This document shows positions 40,845 to 51,800 of a stretch of DNA of 64,000 nucleotides, piece by piece (the stretch's first letter is position 1; each line of letters opens with the position of its first letter). The translations under genes and the position numbers were made by a program. The stretch covers positions 1 to 64,000 of the forward strand of contig JANNAT010000030.1 in the NCBI GenBank assembly GCA_031384605.1, written 5' to 3'. This DNA is from JANNAT01 sp031384605. GTDB taxonomy: Bacteria > Pseudomonadota > Alphaproteobacteria > Rhodobacterales > Rhodobacteraceae. Under the pieces are notes generated by a model. It saw only the letters and a list, made by a program, of their open reading frames with translations, searched no databases and was not told the origin of the DNA.

Positions 40845-41930
40845 TCACCCTTTCACTGTGGCGGAATCGGGCAATATCGACGCGCGGGCGGCGTCAAAGC
40901 TTATCTGCATCTGGCTGCCAGAGGCGGGCACGGTGGCAGAGCCATCGTTGCGCAATTCCGCGGTAAGGACCGTGCCATTGGCAGTGTGGGCTTGCAGCGC
41001 GATAAAGCTGCCTTCGAACGACACTTCGCCAATCGTCACCGGGACCGAGTTTTCCAAGGCCGCCGCGGTAGATAGCGTCATGTGTTCCGGGCGCACATAC
41101 AGTTTCACTGCCCCGCCTTGCGACACATCCCCCAGCCTTGCGCGCAGGGTGCCAATCGGGGTTTCAAAGCTTGCCATTCCGGCGCTGGCGTTTTGCACGG
41201 TTCCGGTCAGGATATTGTTTTCCCCGACAAAAGACGCGACAAACCCGTTGACGGGGTTGTTATAAATGTCGCGCGGGTTGGCAACCTGTTGCAGTTTACC
41301 CTGGCTCATCACGCCGACGCGGTCAGACATTGCCAGCGCTTCGCCTTGATCATGCGTGATATAGATGAATGTCACGCCCGTGCGTTTTTGAATGGCGCGC
41401 AACTCGGCCCGCATATGTTGACGCAATTTCAGGTCCAGCGCCGAAAGGGGTTCGTCAAGCAGCATCACCGACGGCTCAACCGCCAATGCGCGCGCAATGG
41501 CCACCCGCTGTTTTTGGCCACCTGACAGCTGGCTGACCATTTTGTCGGCAGCGCCATGCAGATCGACCAGCGCCAGCAATTCATCGGCCCGCGCGCGGCG
41601 TTTGGCTTTGCCGACACCGCGCACTTCCAGACCAAAGGCGATATTTTCCCAGACCGGCATCAACGGAAACAGCGCAAGGTTCTGGAAGATCAGTGCCGTG
41701 GGGCGTTGGTTGGGGCGTTGGCCCGCCATATCCTTGCCACCAATGCGGATCACACCCGAAGACGGATCCGTAAACCCCGAAATCATCCGCAGGATTGTGG
41801 TTTTGCCGCAGCCCGATGGCCCCAGAAACGAAAAGAACTCACCGGGTTGAATGTTGACGTTTACGTGGTCAACAGCGCGGAATGTTCCGAAATCACAGCA
41901 GACATTATCGAGATCAATCCCGGCACTCAT
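40845..41930 (-). CDS. potA: Polyamine-type ABC transporter ATPase (PotA-like)
   Basis: A 361-residue ABC ATPase: Walker A GPSGCGKTT, signature LSGGQKQRVAIARAL, Walker B SVMLLDEPLSALD and a C-terminal TOBE domain (about residues 270-350). The start at 41930 follows AAGGGGAAGGA; the frame runs 57 codons further upstream without similarity. A terminator lies between potD and this gene, so its expression should be lower than that of potD. Confidence 0.92.
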   Translation of the reverse strand: MSAGIDLDNVCCDFGTFRAVDHVNVNIQPGEFFSFLGPSGCGKTTILRMISGFTDPSSGVIRIGGKDMAGQRPNQRPTALIFQNLALFPLMPVWENIAFGLEVRGVGKAKRRARADELLALVDLHGAADKMVSQLSGGQKQRVAIARALAVEPSVMLLDEPLSALDLKLRQHMRAELRAIQKRTGVTFIYITHDQGEALAMSDRVGVMSQGKLQQVANPRDIYNNPVNGFVASFVGENNILTGTVQNASAGMASFETPIGTLRARLGDVSQGGAVKLYVRPEHMTLSTAAALENSVPVTIGEVSFEGSFIALQAHTANGTVLTAELRNDGSATVPASGSQMQISFDAARASILPDSATVKG

Positions 41931-42099
41931 GGATATATCCTTCCCCTTGGACGTTCTTATATTTTTGTAAACACTAGCAGCACATGGCGATGGCGCAATG
42001 CTTATTGCCAGATTGGTGACGCCAGTCAGTCCAGAAGCCATGCGCAGCAAGAATTTCAAATCCTGCCCTGAATTGTCCGGCATTACCAAAAATCCGGGC

Positions 42100-42133
42100 A
42101 AAAAAAGACCCGCCGGATCGGTAAGATCCGGCG
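42100..42133 (-). terminator. Terminator between the binding-protein gene and potA
   Basis: CGCCGGATC and GATCCGGCG form a perfect 9-bp stem with a 5-base loop. On the minus strand a run of seven T follows closely. It lies 21 bases past the potD stop and should cap most transcripts at the binding-protein gene. Confidence 0.85.
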
Positions 42134-42153
42134 AGTCGGTCAGTCACCCAGAC

Positions 42154-43275
42154 TTAGGATGCCTTATACTTGTCCGCATATTCGCCGCGCTTGGCCACGA
42201 ATTCAGCCGACTGGTCTGGCCACCACCACAGAGCTGCCAGCTTGGCATCATCAAACGCCGAGTTGTAATAGGCAGCGACTTCTGGGTTCAGCTTGTCAGC
42301 GGCACCTTTGCCAACCGGGTTCGACGAGAACGCCGATGCCCAAGCCGCAGCACCATCCGGCGACGATACCCACTTGGCCAATTCATGCGCCTGATCAACG
42401 TTTACGGCGTTTTTCATCAACATAAAGCCCTGGTGCCAGGCAAATGCACCTTCGGATGGCGCGGCATAGCCGAAGCCATCATTGCGCAGGTTGTAACCGG
42501 TTGAATCCCAGCACAGGCCAACAGTCGCGCCGTTCGCGACGAAACCAGCGTTGGCATCATTTTCGCCAGCCCACCACTGAACCACGTTGCCTTTGGCCTT
42601 TACACATTCTGCCAATGCAATGTCCCACAGTTCAACCATGGCACCCATGTCGTTATAGCTGTCGATCCATGGACGTGGCAGTTTGCCCTGCACTTCCAGC
42701 AGACGGCCCATTGCAGCCAGAGCTGAGCGTGGACGAACCGTTACTTTGTTGGCCGGATCGAACAGCGCAGCCAAGCTTGCGCCATTTGGCATCACGGCTG
42801 CTTCTTTATTGTAAACAATGGCTTCGGTGCCCCAGTTTGATGGCACATACAGCAATTGACCTTCTTTGCGCGAACGCTCGCCCGCAGAGCCATCGGCCAG
42901 ACCTGGCAGATAATCTGCCATCGCCAGCTTGGATTCGTCCCATGCGGCAACCATGCCATTGGTGGCATACTGGCCAACGGTGTCGATTGTTGGCTCCATC
43001 ATGTCGATGCCGCCGGCTTCCATTGCGATTTTGGACGCGGCAAAGATGCCGTCATTGTCTGGCTGTTCAGTGAAATTCACCTTGATGCCAGTGGCTGCGG
43101 TAAAGGCCGGGAAGACGGTTTCGGCAAGGGCGGTGTAGCCAGCCCAGCCGGTAAAGTTCAACTCGCCCGACGAGGCAAGCGCCTTGGATGAGATCAGCGC
43201 GGGTGCCGCAAGCGCGCCAACCCCTGCCGCAGAGGTCTTCAAAAAGCTGCGGCGGCTATAGCTTTGGTTTTTCAC
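42154..43275 (-). CDS. potD: Polyamine-type periplasmic substrate-binding protein (PotD-like), Tat-exported
   Basis: A 373-residue periplasmic binding protein for the transporter. The N-terminus carries a twin-arginine signal (SRRSFLKTSAAGVGALAAPALIS). The mature part begins GELNFTGWAGYTALAETVFPAF, the spermidine/putrescine-binding family start. The likely start is GTG at 43275 (VKNQSYSRRSF) with GGGAG upstream; the frame is open 56 codons earlier. The exact ligand is unknown (polyamine, or a related small molecule). Confidence 0.88.
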   Translation of the reverse strand: MKNQSYSRRSFLKTSAAGVGALAAPALISSKALASSGELNFTGWAGYTALAETVFPAFTAATGIKVNFTEQPDNDGIFAASKIAMEAGGIDMMEPTIDTVGQYATNGMVAAWDESKLAMADYLPGLADGSAGERSRKEGQLLYVPSNWGTEAIVYNKEAAVMPNGASLAALFDPANKVTVRPRSALAAMGRLLEVQGKLPRPWIDSYNDMGAMVELWDIALAECVKAKGNVVQWWAGENDANAGFVANGATVGLCWDSTGYNLRNDGFGYAAPSEGAFAWHQGFMLMKNAVNVDQAHELAKWVSSPDGAAAWASAFSSNPVGKGAADKLNPEVAAYYNSAFDDAKLAALWWWPDQSAEFVAKRGEYADKYKAS

Positions 43276-43508
43276 GGATAGTCTCCCTGATGTTGATCCG
43301 CTGTTACGGATGACGATGGGCGCTTTGGGAAGCACCCGATTTGGCATGGGCAGAATTGGCACAGATTCGTAACACGAAGGTGACACGCGGAACCAATCCA
43401 TTCCCTGCCGAAAGCTTACTCTGCGAAGGGGGCAATCTGTCAACTAAACTTGTGTCACAAAACTTTCACATTTCAGACTTCGGCACCAAATTGTGCGGAT
43501 TTCCCCTT

Positions 43509-44879
43509 TCAAGGGCAATTTAAAACGTCTTTGGGTTGCAAGATGACGCAAGCCCCCGGCAACGCAGCGGCATCAGGCGAAATCGCCACAAAAATCAGAT
43601 CAGCCGCCGGGGCATAGGCTGTGGCAAACCGCTGCTGAACCGACTCGGGCGTTACTTTGGTCAGCATTGCGTTCAACTGCAGAATGACCATCGGGTTGTT
43701 GTCGTCCAGCATGGATTCCAGCATCGCACCGGCGCGGTTGGCAGCATCGTTTTCAACCGCTGCGAGGCTGGTGAAAAGTTTGCCGGTCCAGCGCGCCAGT
43801 TCTGCCGGATCGGGCGGCTCGGTGGCCATTCGGGTATAGGCGGTGATGACAGCTTGTTCGGCCGCGACGATCTGATCGGGCTTTACCTGACCCGACATGA
43901 CCAGAATACGGTTCTTGCGGCTGAACGCGTCAATCGCGGCTGTGAAGGCCCCTGTCACGCCAAGTTGCCCTGTCAGGGATTTGGCCAGCATGGCCTGATC
44001 ATCGCCGCCCAGCAGATACGAGCCGATGATGTCATCCATCTCACCGGCGTCACCGGTGGGTGGCATCGGGGCAATGACCGCAAGCAAGCCGTCTTTGGCC
44101 GCTGGCACATGCAGCAAAATGCGGCGCGGCCCCATATGCATGGGCATCAGCGTGGTATCGGGTGCTGCGGTGTCAGGCAGTCCTGCCATAAGCAAATCCA
44201 CCGCCCGCCCGGCAGCAGCAAGATCAACCGGGCCCGCAACGGCAATCAGCGCGCCTTTTGAAACCACCGTCTGGGCGTGCCACATTTGAACATCGGCCAA
44301 GGTTACGGAATTGATCAGGCCAATATCTACGAAAGACATGCTTTCTGAATAGCTCGGCTGATCTTTCATCACTATCATGCGTAACGCCAAAAACACCTGC
44401 TCGGAGGCACGCGTATAAACTTCTGCCCGGCTTTCAGCGGCGGCTTCGCGCACCTGGGGCAGCAATTCGGCAGGCAACGCCGGGGTGCGCAACAAACTGT
44501 TGGTCAAGGCAACCGCTTGATCCAACGCCGCAGGCGGCGCGTTTACGGCAGTGCGCAGCGTGACACCCGATGCGGCCAGATACGCGTCGGCCCCCAGTTC
44601 GGACACCTTGCTTTGCAAGGTTTGCGCGGGCATATCGACGCTGCCGCCAAACAACATCATTTTCACGGCCAGATGCGGCACAACCGGATTCTGGGCGTCA
44701 TCCAGCGCCCAAGGCATCGGCCAGACCACCTGCAGCGACACGGTTTTGGCCAAGGGCAGCGGCAAAAATGCAAAGCTGTGGCCGGCGGGCGAGGTTTGCA
44801 AGCCCGTGTCCACCTCTTCGTTGCACCCGATCAGCAGCAGGGCAGCCAAAGCGGGGGCAAGCAGGCGGAAAAGTTGCAT
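43509..44879 (-). CDS. M16-like lipoprotein lacking the zinc motif
   Basis: A 456-residue protein with a lipoprotein signal (LLLIGC, Cys19) and the two-domain M16 peptidase fold. The catalytic HxxEH is replaced: the matching stretch reads PHLAVKMMLFGG, with Leu-Ala-Val-Lys after His. It cannot bind zinc in the usual way and is likely a non-catalytic subunit or chaperone-like partner. No active M16 partner lies alongside. The start at 44879 is set by the signal peptide. Confidence 0.75.
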   Translation of the reverse strand: MQLFRLLAPALAALLLIGCNEEVDTGLQTSPAGHSFAFLPLPLAKTVSLQVVWPMPWALDDAQNPVVPHLAVKMMLFGGSVDMPAQTLQSKVSELGADAYLAASGVTLRTAVNAPPAALDQAVALTNSLLRTPALPAELLPQVREAAAESRAEVYTRASEQVFLALRMIVMKDQPSYSESMSFVDIGLINSVTLADVQMWHAQTVVSKGALIAVAGPVDLAAAGRAVDLLMAGLPDTAAPDTTLMPMHMGPRRILLHVPAAKDGLLAVIAPMPPTGDAGEMDDIIGSYLLGGDDQAMLAKSLTGQLGVTGAFTAAIDAFSRKNRILVMSGQVKPDQIVAAEQAVITAYTRMATEPPDPAELARWTGKLFTSLAAVENDAANRAGAMLESMLDDNNPMVILQLNAMLTKVTPESVQQRFATAYAPAADLIFVAISPDAAALPGACVILQPKDVLNCP

Positions 44880-45031
44880 TCGTAAAACTCCGTCGGGCAA
44901 GGGTTTGGCATATCTATGGGCGAAGTTGTGGCACAGCTTGGGCATCAGGAAAAGCGCCGTCAAATCTGCGCAAACAAATACATCCGCAGGCTTTGACTGC
45001 TGGTCGATTGCGCCCTTGGTCTGGGCCCGAT

Positions 45032-45979
45032 TTACCGCCGGAACGCTGCGGCGCGCGCGGCATAGGCGGTTTCCACATCGCGTTGGCGGCGGCGGATTTT
45101 TTGCTGTGCCAGCATGTCGGCCAGCATCGCCTCGACCGCCACGCCATAGCGGGAAATCGTGATATCAGTGCCAACCGCGACGGTGCGGGTGGCAAAATAG
45201 TCGTCGGTATGGCGCGCTGGGGCCGCACCGCCCAAGGCCACCGCACCGCGCCCGCGCAAGGCCCGCAGCATAAAGGCATCAAAGGTTTTCACCGCGTAAT
45301 GGTTGTAGTGCGCCAGCCGGTGCGTGATGTCGCGCGGCGCGAAATTGCGCAGGCGTTTCCACAAAGGCACGTCCGGCGGCACCGAAAACTGCGTGCCGTC
45401 GCCGCGCATCACCTGCACATCGCCCGCCCCCCGCCAGCCCACCATCGAATGGTTGTGAATGGATTTGAACCGCGCAGGCCCCCGCGTCAGGGATTTCACC
45501 GCGCCATTGGCTTTGTGATCCGGCGCAATCCTTTGGGTGAACTGCGCGCAAACCCGCCCCGGTTGCCAATTCAGATGGGGGGCGCCGGTAAATCCCATGC
45601 CACACAATGCGATCACATCAATGTCAGGGGCGGCCCAGCCGGTCAGATCGGCCACCTGCCCTGCGCCAATATGCACGGTCAAAAACTCATCCGCGTCCAG
45701 CATCATCAGCCAATCGGCGCTGTCGATATCGTGGTGCTTGCGGATGCGGTCGTATCCGGCGTGTTGCGGAATATCACCGGGCCCCACCACATTGGGCACA
45801 TGGGTGATATATCCAGCGCCGTCCAAAGCGGATAGCAGACGGTCAGACCCGTCGCTGCAATCGTTCGACGCCACATAAATTGCATCGAACCCTGTGACCA
45901 GATGATGCGCCACCCATTCCAGAATGAACGGGCCTTCGTCTTTCATGCAGGATATCAACACATGCCGTGCGGCTGTCAT
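45032..45979 (-). CDS. Glycosyltransferase family 2-like protein
   Basis: A 315-residue glycosyltransferase-like protein. The start VLISCMKDEGPFILEWVAHHLVTGFD is the typical family opening and DSADWLMMLDADEFLTV holds the DxD motif. It belongs to the GT2/GT92-like group common in alphaproteobacterial surface polysaccharide loci. galE lies 77 bases upstream on the same strand. Sugar donor and acceptor are unknown. Confidence 0.85.
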   Translation of the reverse strand: MTAARHVLISCMKDEGPFILEWVAHHLVTGFDAIYVASNDCSDGSDRLLSALDGAGYITHVPNVVGPGDIPQHAGYDRIRKHHDIDSADWLMMLDADEFLTVHIGAGQVADLTGWAAPDIDVIALCGMGFTGAPHLNWQPGRVCAQFTQRIAPDHKANGAVKSLTRGPARFKSIHNHSMVGWRGAGDVQVMRGDGTQFSVPPDVPLWKRLRNFAPRDITHRLAHYNHYAVKTFDAFMLRALRGRGAVALGGAAPARHTDDYFATRTVAVGTDITISRYGVAVEAMLADMLAQQKIRRRQRDVETAYAARAAAFRR

Positions 45980-46055
45980 CGGGGACTTTCACCATCAAGA
46001 TAGGCCATATCAACCGCAAGCGCAGCTTTGGTGTCAAGCGGCGCACCGGGGAACC

Positions 46056-47042
46056 CTATCGCAAAAATCCCGGCTTTTGCGCCCAGGCCAGCGCATCGCG
46101 GATCATTTGCGGCAAATCCGACCGGGTTGGTTGCCAGCCCAATTCGCGCATGGCGCGGTCTGATCCTGATACCAGCGATGCCGCATCGCCACCCCGCCGC
46201 GCCCCCATAACCACGGGCACCGCGCGGTTGGTCACGCCGCGCGACGCCTCGATCACATCGCGCACCGAATATCCGTGCCCCGAGCCCAGATTGAAGACGC
46301 GGTTGCCACGGCCATCCAGCAGCCATTGCAACCCCAGAACATGGGCTGCCACCAGATCCGTCACATGCACATAGTCGCGCACACAGGTGCCATCCGGCGT
46401 CGGATAATCCGATCCAAACACCGTCAGCGCGGGCCTGCGGCCTTGAATGGCATCCAGCATCAGCGGAATAAGATGCGTCTCGGGGCGGTGCTGTTCGCCG
46501 ATCTCGGCCTGCGGATCAGCCCCTGCGACGTTGAAATAGCGGAAAATGACGTGCTGCAGCCCGGCAGAGGCGGAAAAATCTTGCAACATTCTCTCAATGG
46601 CCTGCTTTGAGGCCCCGTAAGCGTTGGTCGGGCGTTGCGGTGTCTCTTCATCCAGCATAACGCCGTCCTGATCGCCATATGTGGCGCAAGTTGAAGAAAA
46701 GACGAAATTCAGGCAGCCCGCCATCAGCGCCGCTTCGATCAGGTTCAAGGCACCCAGTACATTCACCCGCCAATACCGCCCCGGATCGCGCATTGCGTCC
46801 GGCACAATTGACAGGGCGGCAAAATGCATCACGGCGACCGGGCGATACTGCGAAAACGCCTGATCAATCGACGCGCGATCCGCCAGATCACCTTGCACAA
46901 AGGGGCCGTATTTCACCGCATCGCGCCAGCCGGTTGACAGGTTGTCAAAGGCCACCGGCACGAACCCCGCCGCAGCCAGCGCTTTGCAGGCATGCGCACC
47001 GATATAGCCAGCACCTCCGGTCACCAAAACATGCTGCTGCAT
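46056..47042 (-). CDS. galE: UDP-glucose 4-epimerase
   Basis: A 328-residue short-chain dehydrogenase-fold epimerase interconverting UDP-glucose and UDP-galactose. The NAD motif TGGAGYIG, FSSTCATYG and the catalytic YGASK are present. It provides UDP-galactose for the surface polysaccharides suggested by manC, ugd and the neighbouring glycosyltransferase. Length typical. Confidence 0.93.
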   Translation of the reverse strand: MQQHVLVTGGAGYIGAHACKALAAAGFVPVAFDNLSTGWRDAVKYGPFVQGDLADRASIDQAFSQYRPVAVMHFAALSIVPDAMRDPGRYWRVNVLGALNLIEAALMAGCLNFVFSSTCATYGDQDGVMLDEETPQRPTNAYGASKQAIERMLQDFSASAGLQHVIFRYFNVAGADPQAEIGEQHRPETHLIPLMLDAIQGRRPALTVFGSDYPTPDGTCVRDYVHVTDLVAAHVLGLQWLLDGRGNRVFNLGSGHGYSVRDVIEASRGVTNRAVPVVMGARRGGDAASLVSGSDRAMRELGWQPTRSDLPQMIRDALAWAQKPGFLR

Positions 47043-47174
47043 CGCAAAACCCTATCACATTCCGCTGCTGGCCAGTGTCGGGCCCGCGCGTGATGGTTTT
47101 GACCCGTTTTGCACCAAGCCGTCCAGTGCAAAGCGACGCAACCGGCTGTTGGTCTTACATGCGGACCGGCTGTC

Positions 47175-48653
47175 TTAGAACACAAAGTCAGCATCGGTAA
47201 AATTGGTGCTGGCCAGACTGCCCCCACCTGCCGATGCAATGATCAGCCGTTCTGTCCCATAATTGATCTCTGCCCCCGTCGCCGTGGCGGTGATGGTCAG
47301 CGCATCGCGGCTGTAGATACGGCCCCAACCAGATACATCAATCCGATCAATGCCATCTTCAAAATCGCTGATCCGGTCAACAGCTGCGTCACGACCAAAG
47401 ACAAACACATCGGCCCCTGCCCCGCCTGTCAACATATCCTGTCCCCCCCCATCATGCAGCCAATCGGCCCCGGCCCCGCCTTGCAATGTATCTGCCCCCG
47501 CACTGCCCAACAGCCGATCATCCAGCGTTGTGCCTGCGGTCACGCCGCCCAAGGCATCAACCCGCGCGCCCAACGTGGCCAGCGAAAGTTCAAATTGTTG
47601 CAGCCGGTCACCGCGCGCATCAAGAATGAACACCACCACCTTGTCAGCCATCACACGGGCCTCGATGCCCGTGACAGCCGCCAGCCCGGCCCCGGATTCA
47701 AGCGGATAACTGGCAAAGGGCATCAGTCGCCCGCCCGGCAAAAACTCTAGCACGCTCAGCCCCGCGTCGGTGCCGCCTGCCACCACGAAGGCGCGGCCAC
47801 GTGCCACAAACATCTCTATAACCGCCACATCGGCAAAGCGGGTGCTGCGGTCATCGACCAGATGGTCGGTCTGAAACATCACGCCCATCGGGTTTACCCG
47901 CACCACCGATAGGGATGATGACAGCGTTGACGCCAGCACGGCAAAGGTTTGCCCGCCCATGGTGACGGTTTGCATCTGCGCCGGCCCATTCACCGCCAGC
48001 CCGTTTTGCGCGCCCAGACTGTCGATCCATTCGACCGCGCCACTGGCCGTGACGCGGTAGCTGCTGAGACCATTTTCCAATGCCGACGCCACCAGCACCA
48101 ACCGGTCCGCCCCCATCTGCACCGAAGCGATGTCGCTGATCCCCGTAAGGTATGCCTTGGGCCCATCATTGATCTGGCCGATTTGTGTCATCGCCCCCGC
48201 ATCACCCAGCGCATACAGCGTCACGCCCGGCACACCGCGCCGCGCGATGGCGGCGATATCGCCGCTGGCAAATTCCAAAACCTCCATCGCCACGACGCCC
48301 GGTATCGCGCCAGAGTTTGGCGCAACCGGCGCACTGATGCCCAGCAGGCCAGTTTGGGTCAGCGCCATGTGGCGCGGCGGGTCGCTATAGGCTGAAAAGG
48401 CATAGATGCGCGGCGCGATTGCGGTGTTTTGCACAGCGATTGCAGGCCCAGACCCGGACCCGATCACCGGATCACCGGGTTGCGATGCAAGCGGCGCCTG
48501 CACCCCAAGATCAAGCGCGCCCAGTTGATTATCACCGCGCCCCGCCAACAACAGCCGCGCATAACCTGCGGTTTCGACAACCGCCAAACCATCAGAAATG
48601 GCTGAAAACCCAAGCGTTTGCGCCAGATATGTTGTCACCGCCCGAAGTTGCAT
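47175..48653 (-). CDS. RTX-type calcium-binding protein with beta-propeller-like N-terminus
   Basis: A 492-residue acidic protein. The first 370 residues have repeated beta-strand patterns suggestive of a beta-propeller. About 370-420 form a short RTX block (DDRLLGSAGADTLQGGAGAD; GGGQDMLTGGAGAD), followed by a C-terminal beta-rich region like the secretion signal of type I-exported proteins. No N-terminal signal peptide is seen, as expected for type I export. ATG 48653 was preferred over GTG 48659. It diverges from the large RTX gene. Transport genes are not in the window. Confidence 0.8.
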   Translation of the reverse strand: MQLRAVTTYLAQTLGFSAISDGLAVVETAGYARLLLAGRGDNQLGALDLGVQAPLASQPGDPVIGSGSGPAIAVQNTAIAPRIYAFSAYSDPPRHMALTQTGLLGISAPVAPNSGAIPGVVAMEVLEFASGDIAAIARRGVPGVTLYALGDAGAMTQIGQINDGPKAYLTGISDIASVQMGADRLVLVASALENGLSSYRVTASGAVEWIDSLGAQNGLAVNGPAQMQTVTMGGQTFAVLASTLSSSLSVVRVNPMGVMFQTDHLVDDRSTRFADVAVIEMFVARGRAFVVAGGTDAGLSVLEFLPGGRLMPFASYPLESGAGLAAVTGIEARVMADKVVVFILDARGDRLQQFELSLATLGARVDALGGVTAGTTLDDRLLGSAGADTLQGGAGADWLHDGGGQDMLTGGAGADVFVFGRDAAVDRISDFEDGIDRIDVSGWGRIYSRDALTITATATGAEINYGTERLIIASAGGGSLASTNFTDADFVF

Positions 48654-48834
48654 AACCACCCGACCCTACACCCATCACCGGATCAGTCTGGCGCGGTGAT
48701 GGGTCAGGCGTGGGCAGCAAATCGGGCACAAATGCGGTGTTTGCCAACAGTTTGCAGCAAATCCAAATAGCACAAATTTTGCGCTTAAGGCTTTGTTCAT
48801 ACCCCTGCCGCGATCTTAGGGCTGGGGCAATCGG

Positions 48835-51800
48835 GTGGGTGAAGCGATGGGCGTGATTGCAGGCAACGGCACACCGGTGACCGGCTTGGGCGGTGCTGCG
48901 GGGTACGGCGAATTGGCCTTGGCGCGTGCCGATGAGGGCAGTTTTGCCATTGATGTCAGCGCGGTATTTCAGTCGGGGTTTTTGATCGGCGGCACGACCT
49001 ATGCCGCGTCAAATCTGTTTGTGGGCATCGACGGTATCGTATCTTTTGGCAGCGCCATTGCGGGCCTGCCAAAAAATCCCGCAACCCTGACTGCCCCGTT
49101 CATTGCGCCGTTTCTGGCCGACATCGACACCCGGCTTGATGGGGAAGGCGCGGAAAGCGGGCCGGTCTGGGTGGATATTGACGCCTCAACCGATGTGGTG
49201 ACGATCACCTGGCAAGATGTCGGATTTTACCGCCGCAACGCGTCCCTGACCAACACGTTCCAGTTGCAGCTATACGATCAGGGCGGCGGCAGTTTTGACG
49301 CGGTGCTGCGCTATGGTGCGATCAACTGGGTGTCGGGCGATCTTGAAGGTGGCTGGGGCGGTCTGGGGGGCACGGCGGCCTTTGTCGGCTATGATCTGGG
49401 CACAGCCGCGCCGCCGGTATCTTTGCCTGCATCGGGCAATGCGGCAGCCCTGCTTGCCTTGCCGCAAACCCCAGGCAACACCGGCGTGGCGGGCCTGTGG
49501 GTTTACGCCTTTGGCGCAGGTGTGCCTGATCCTGCAGGCGACGGCGCAGATACACTGGCAGGCAGTGAAGGCGCGGATACCCAATTGGGATTGGCGGGCA
49601 ATGATGTGTTGCTGGGCAGTGCCGGGGCAGATCTGCTGGATGGCGGCGCGGGCATGGATACCGCCGATTATACCAGCTCGGCTTCGGCAGTGACCGCAGA
49701 TCTGGCACTGCTTGCAGGCACGACAGGTGATGCGACGGGCGATGTTTACGTGGCTGTTGAGGCGCTGATCGGATCGGCGTTTGACGATCGTCTTGCGGGG
49801 GATGGTTCGGCAAATCTGCTGACGGGCGGCGCGGGCAGTGATGTCTTGCTGGGGCGGGCGGCGGCAGACACGCTGCTGGGCGGCTTGGGGGATGACATAT
49901 TGATCGGTGGTGCCGCGGCTGACCGGCTGGAGGGCGGTGACGGCACCGATACCGCCGCCTATACCGATGCCGCTGCGGCCATTTTTCTGGATCTGACAAC
50001 ACCCGGCCTGAACAGCGGCGATGCGGCAGGCGATGTGTTTATCAGCATCGATGCCTTTGCAGGGTCGGCGTTCGACGACACGCTTGCAGGCGATGGCGGG
50101 GCCAATCGGCTGGCCGGGGGCGGCGGCGCAGATCTGCTGCAGGGCCGCGCGGGCGCGGATGTTTTGGCAGGGGATGCCGGGGCGGATACCCTTGACGGCG
50201 GCACCGGGGCCGATACGCTGATCGGCGGTGAAGGCGTCGATTATGCCAGCTATGCCAGTGGGTTTGCTTTGGTTCTGGTCGATCTGGCGACGTCCAGCGC
50301 AAATAAGGGCGACGCCCTTGGCGATACGTATTCTGGCATCGAAGGGGTGATCGGCACCGCCTTTAATGACGATTTGCGCGGTGATGGCGGCGACAATCTG
50401 TTGAATGGCGGCGCGGGCAATGACCTGCTTACGGCGCGCGACGGCAATGATACGATCTGGGGCGGCTTTGGCGCGGACAAGCTGTTTGGTGACGGCGGGG
50501 CCGATCTGCTGTTTGGCGGCGACGGGGCCGATACCATCACCGGGGGCGCGGGCAATGATACGCTGACGGGCGGCGCAGGCGCTGACAGTCTGGTTGGCGG
50601 CGATGGCCTTGATGTGGCAGGCTATAGCGCCGAGTTGGCAGCGCTGATACTGGATCTGGTAACGCCCGGTCTGAACAAAGGTGCGGCCCTTGGGGATCGG
50701 TTTTTATCCATCGAAGGGGTCGCAGGCGGAAGTGGCGGCGATGATCTGCGCGGCAGCGCCGTGGCAAATCTGCTGGACGGCGGGGCGGGCCATGATCGTT
50801 TGACCGGACGGGCCGGGGCCGACACCTTGACGGGTGGTTCAGGCGACGACACGCTGGATGGCGGCACCGGGGCCGATTGGCTTTATGGGGGAGACGGAAC
50901 AGATTGGGCCACATACGCCACGGCAACGGCGGCGGTGCGCGTCGATCTGCTGGCACCCAGCCTGAACAGCGGTGCCGCACTGGGAGACAGCCTTATCAGC
51001 ATCGAGGCCGTCCACGGCAGTGCGCTGGCCGATAATCTGGCAGGCGACGAGGCGGCAAACAGGCTGGACGGCGGATCAGGCGCAGATTTTCTGGCCGGGC
51101 GCGACGGAGCGGATACGCTGTTTGGTGGTTTGGGATCAGACATTCTTTATGGCGGCGCGGGCAGCGACGTTCTGACAGGCGATACCGAAGCCGACCGGTT
51201 GTTTGGCGGGGGCGACGCCGACATCTTGTCTGGTGGCGCGGGCAATGACACTTTGGATGGCGGCGCGGGGGCCGACATATTCAGGGGCGGCCTGGGCAAT
51301 GATTGGGTCAGCTATTCCACAGCAATTGGCGCGATTGCGCTGGATCTGGCAGCCCCCGCCGCAAACCTTGGCGAAGCCGAAGGCGATGTCTTTGCGGAAA
51401 TCGAGGCTTATGCCGGCTCTGGTTTTGGCGATGTCATGGCAGGCACTCTTGCGGCCAATCAGATGGATGGCGGTGCAGGGGCCGATCTTTTGGACGGACG
51501 CGCGGGCAATGACACCCTTCGGGGCGGCATTGGCAACGATACGCTGATCGGCGGGGCGGGGGCAGACAGTTTGTCTGGCGGCGATGGCTTTGATTATGCC
51601 AGTTATGCCACGGCCGCCACCGGCGTTAAGGTTCAACTTACACCGGGTGCCGCCAAGACCGGCGATGCGGTGGGCGATCTGTTTCTGTCGGTCGAGGGCA
51701 TCATTGGCAGTGCGTTTGCCGATGATCTGACGGGCGATGCCTTTGCAAACGCGCTGGACGGCGGGGCGGGCAACGATGGTCTGACGGGGGGCGCGGGGGC

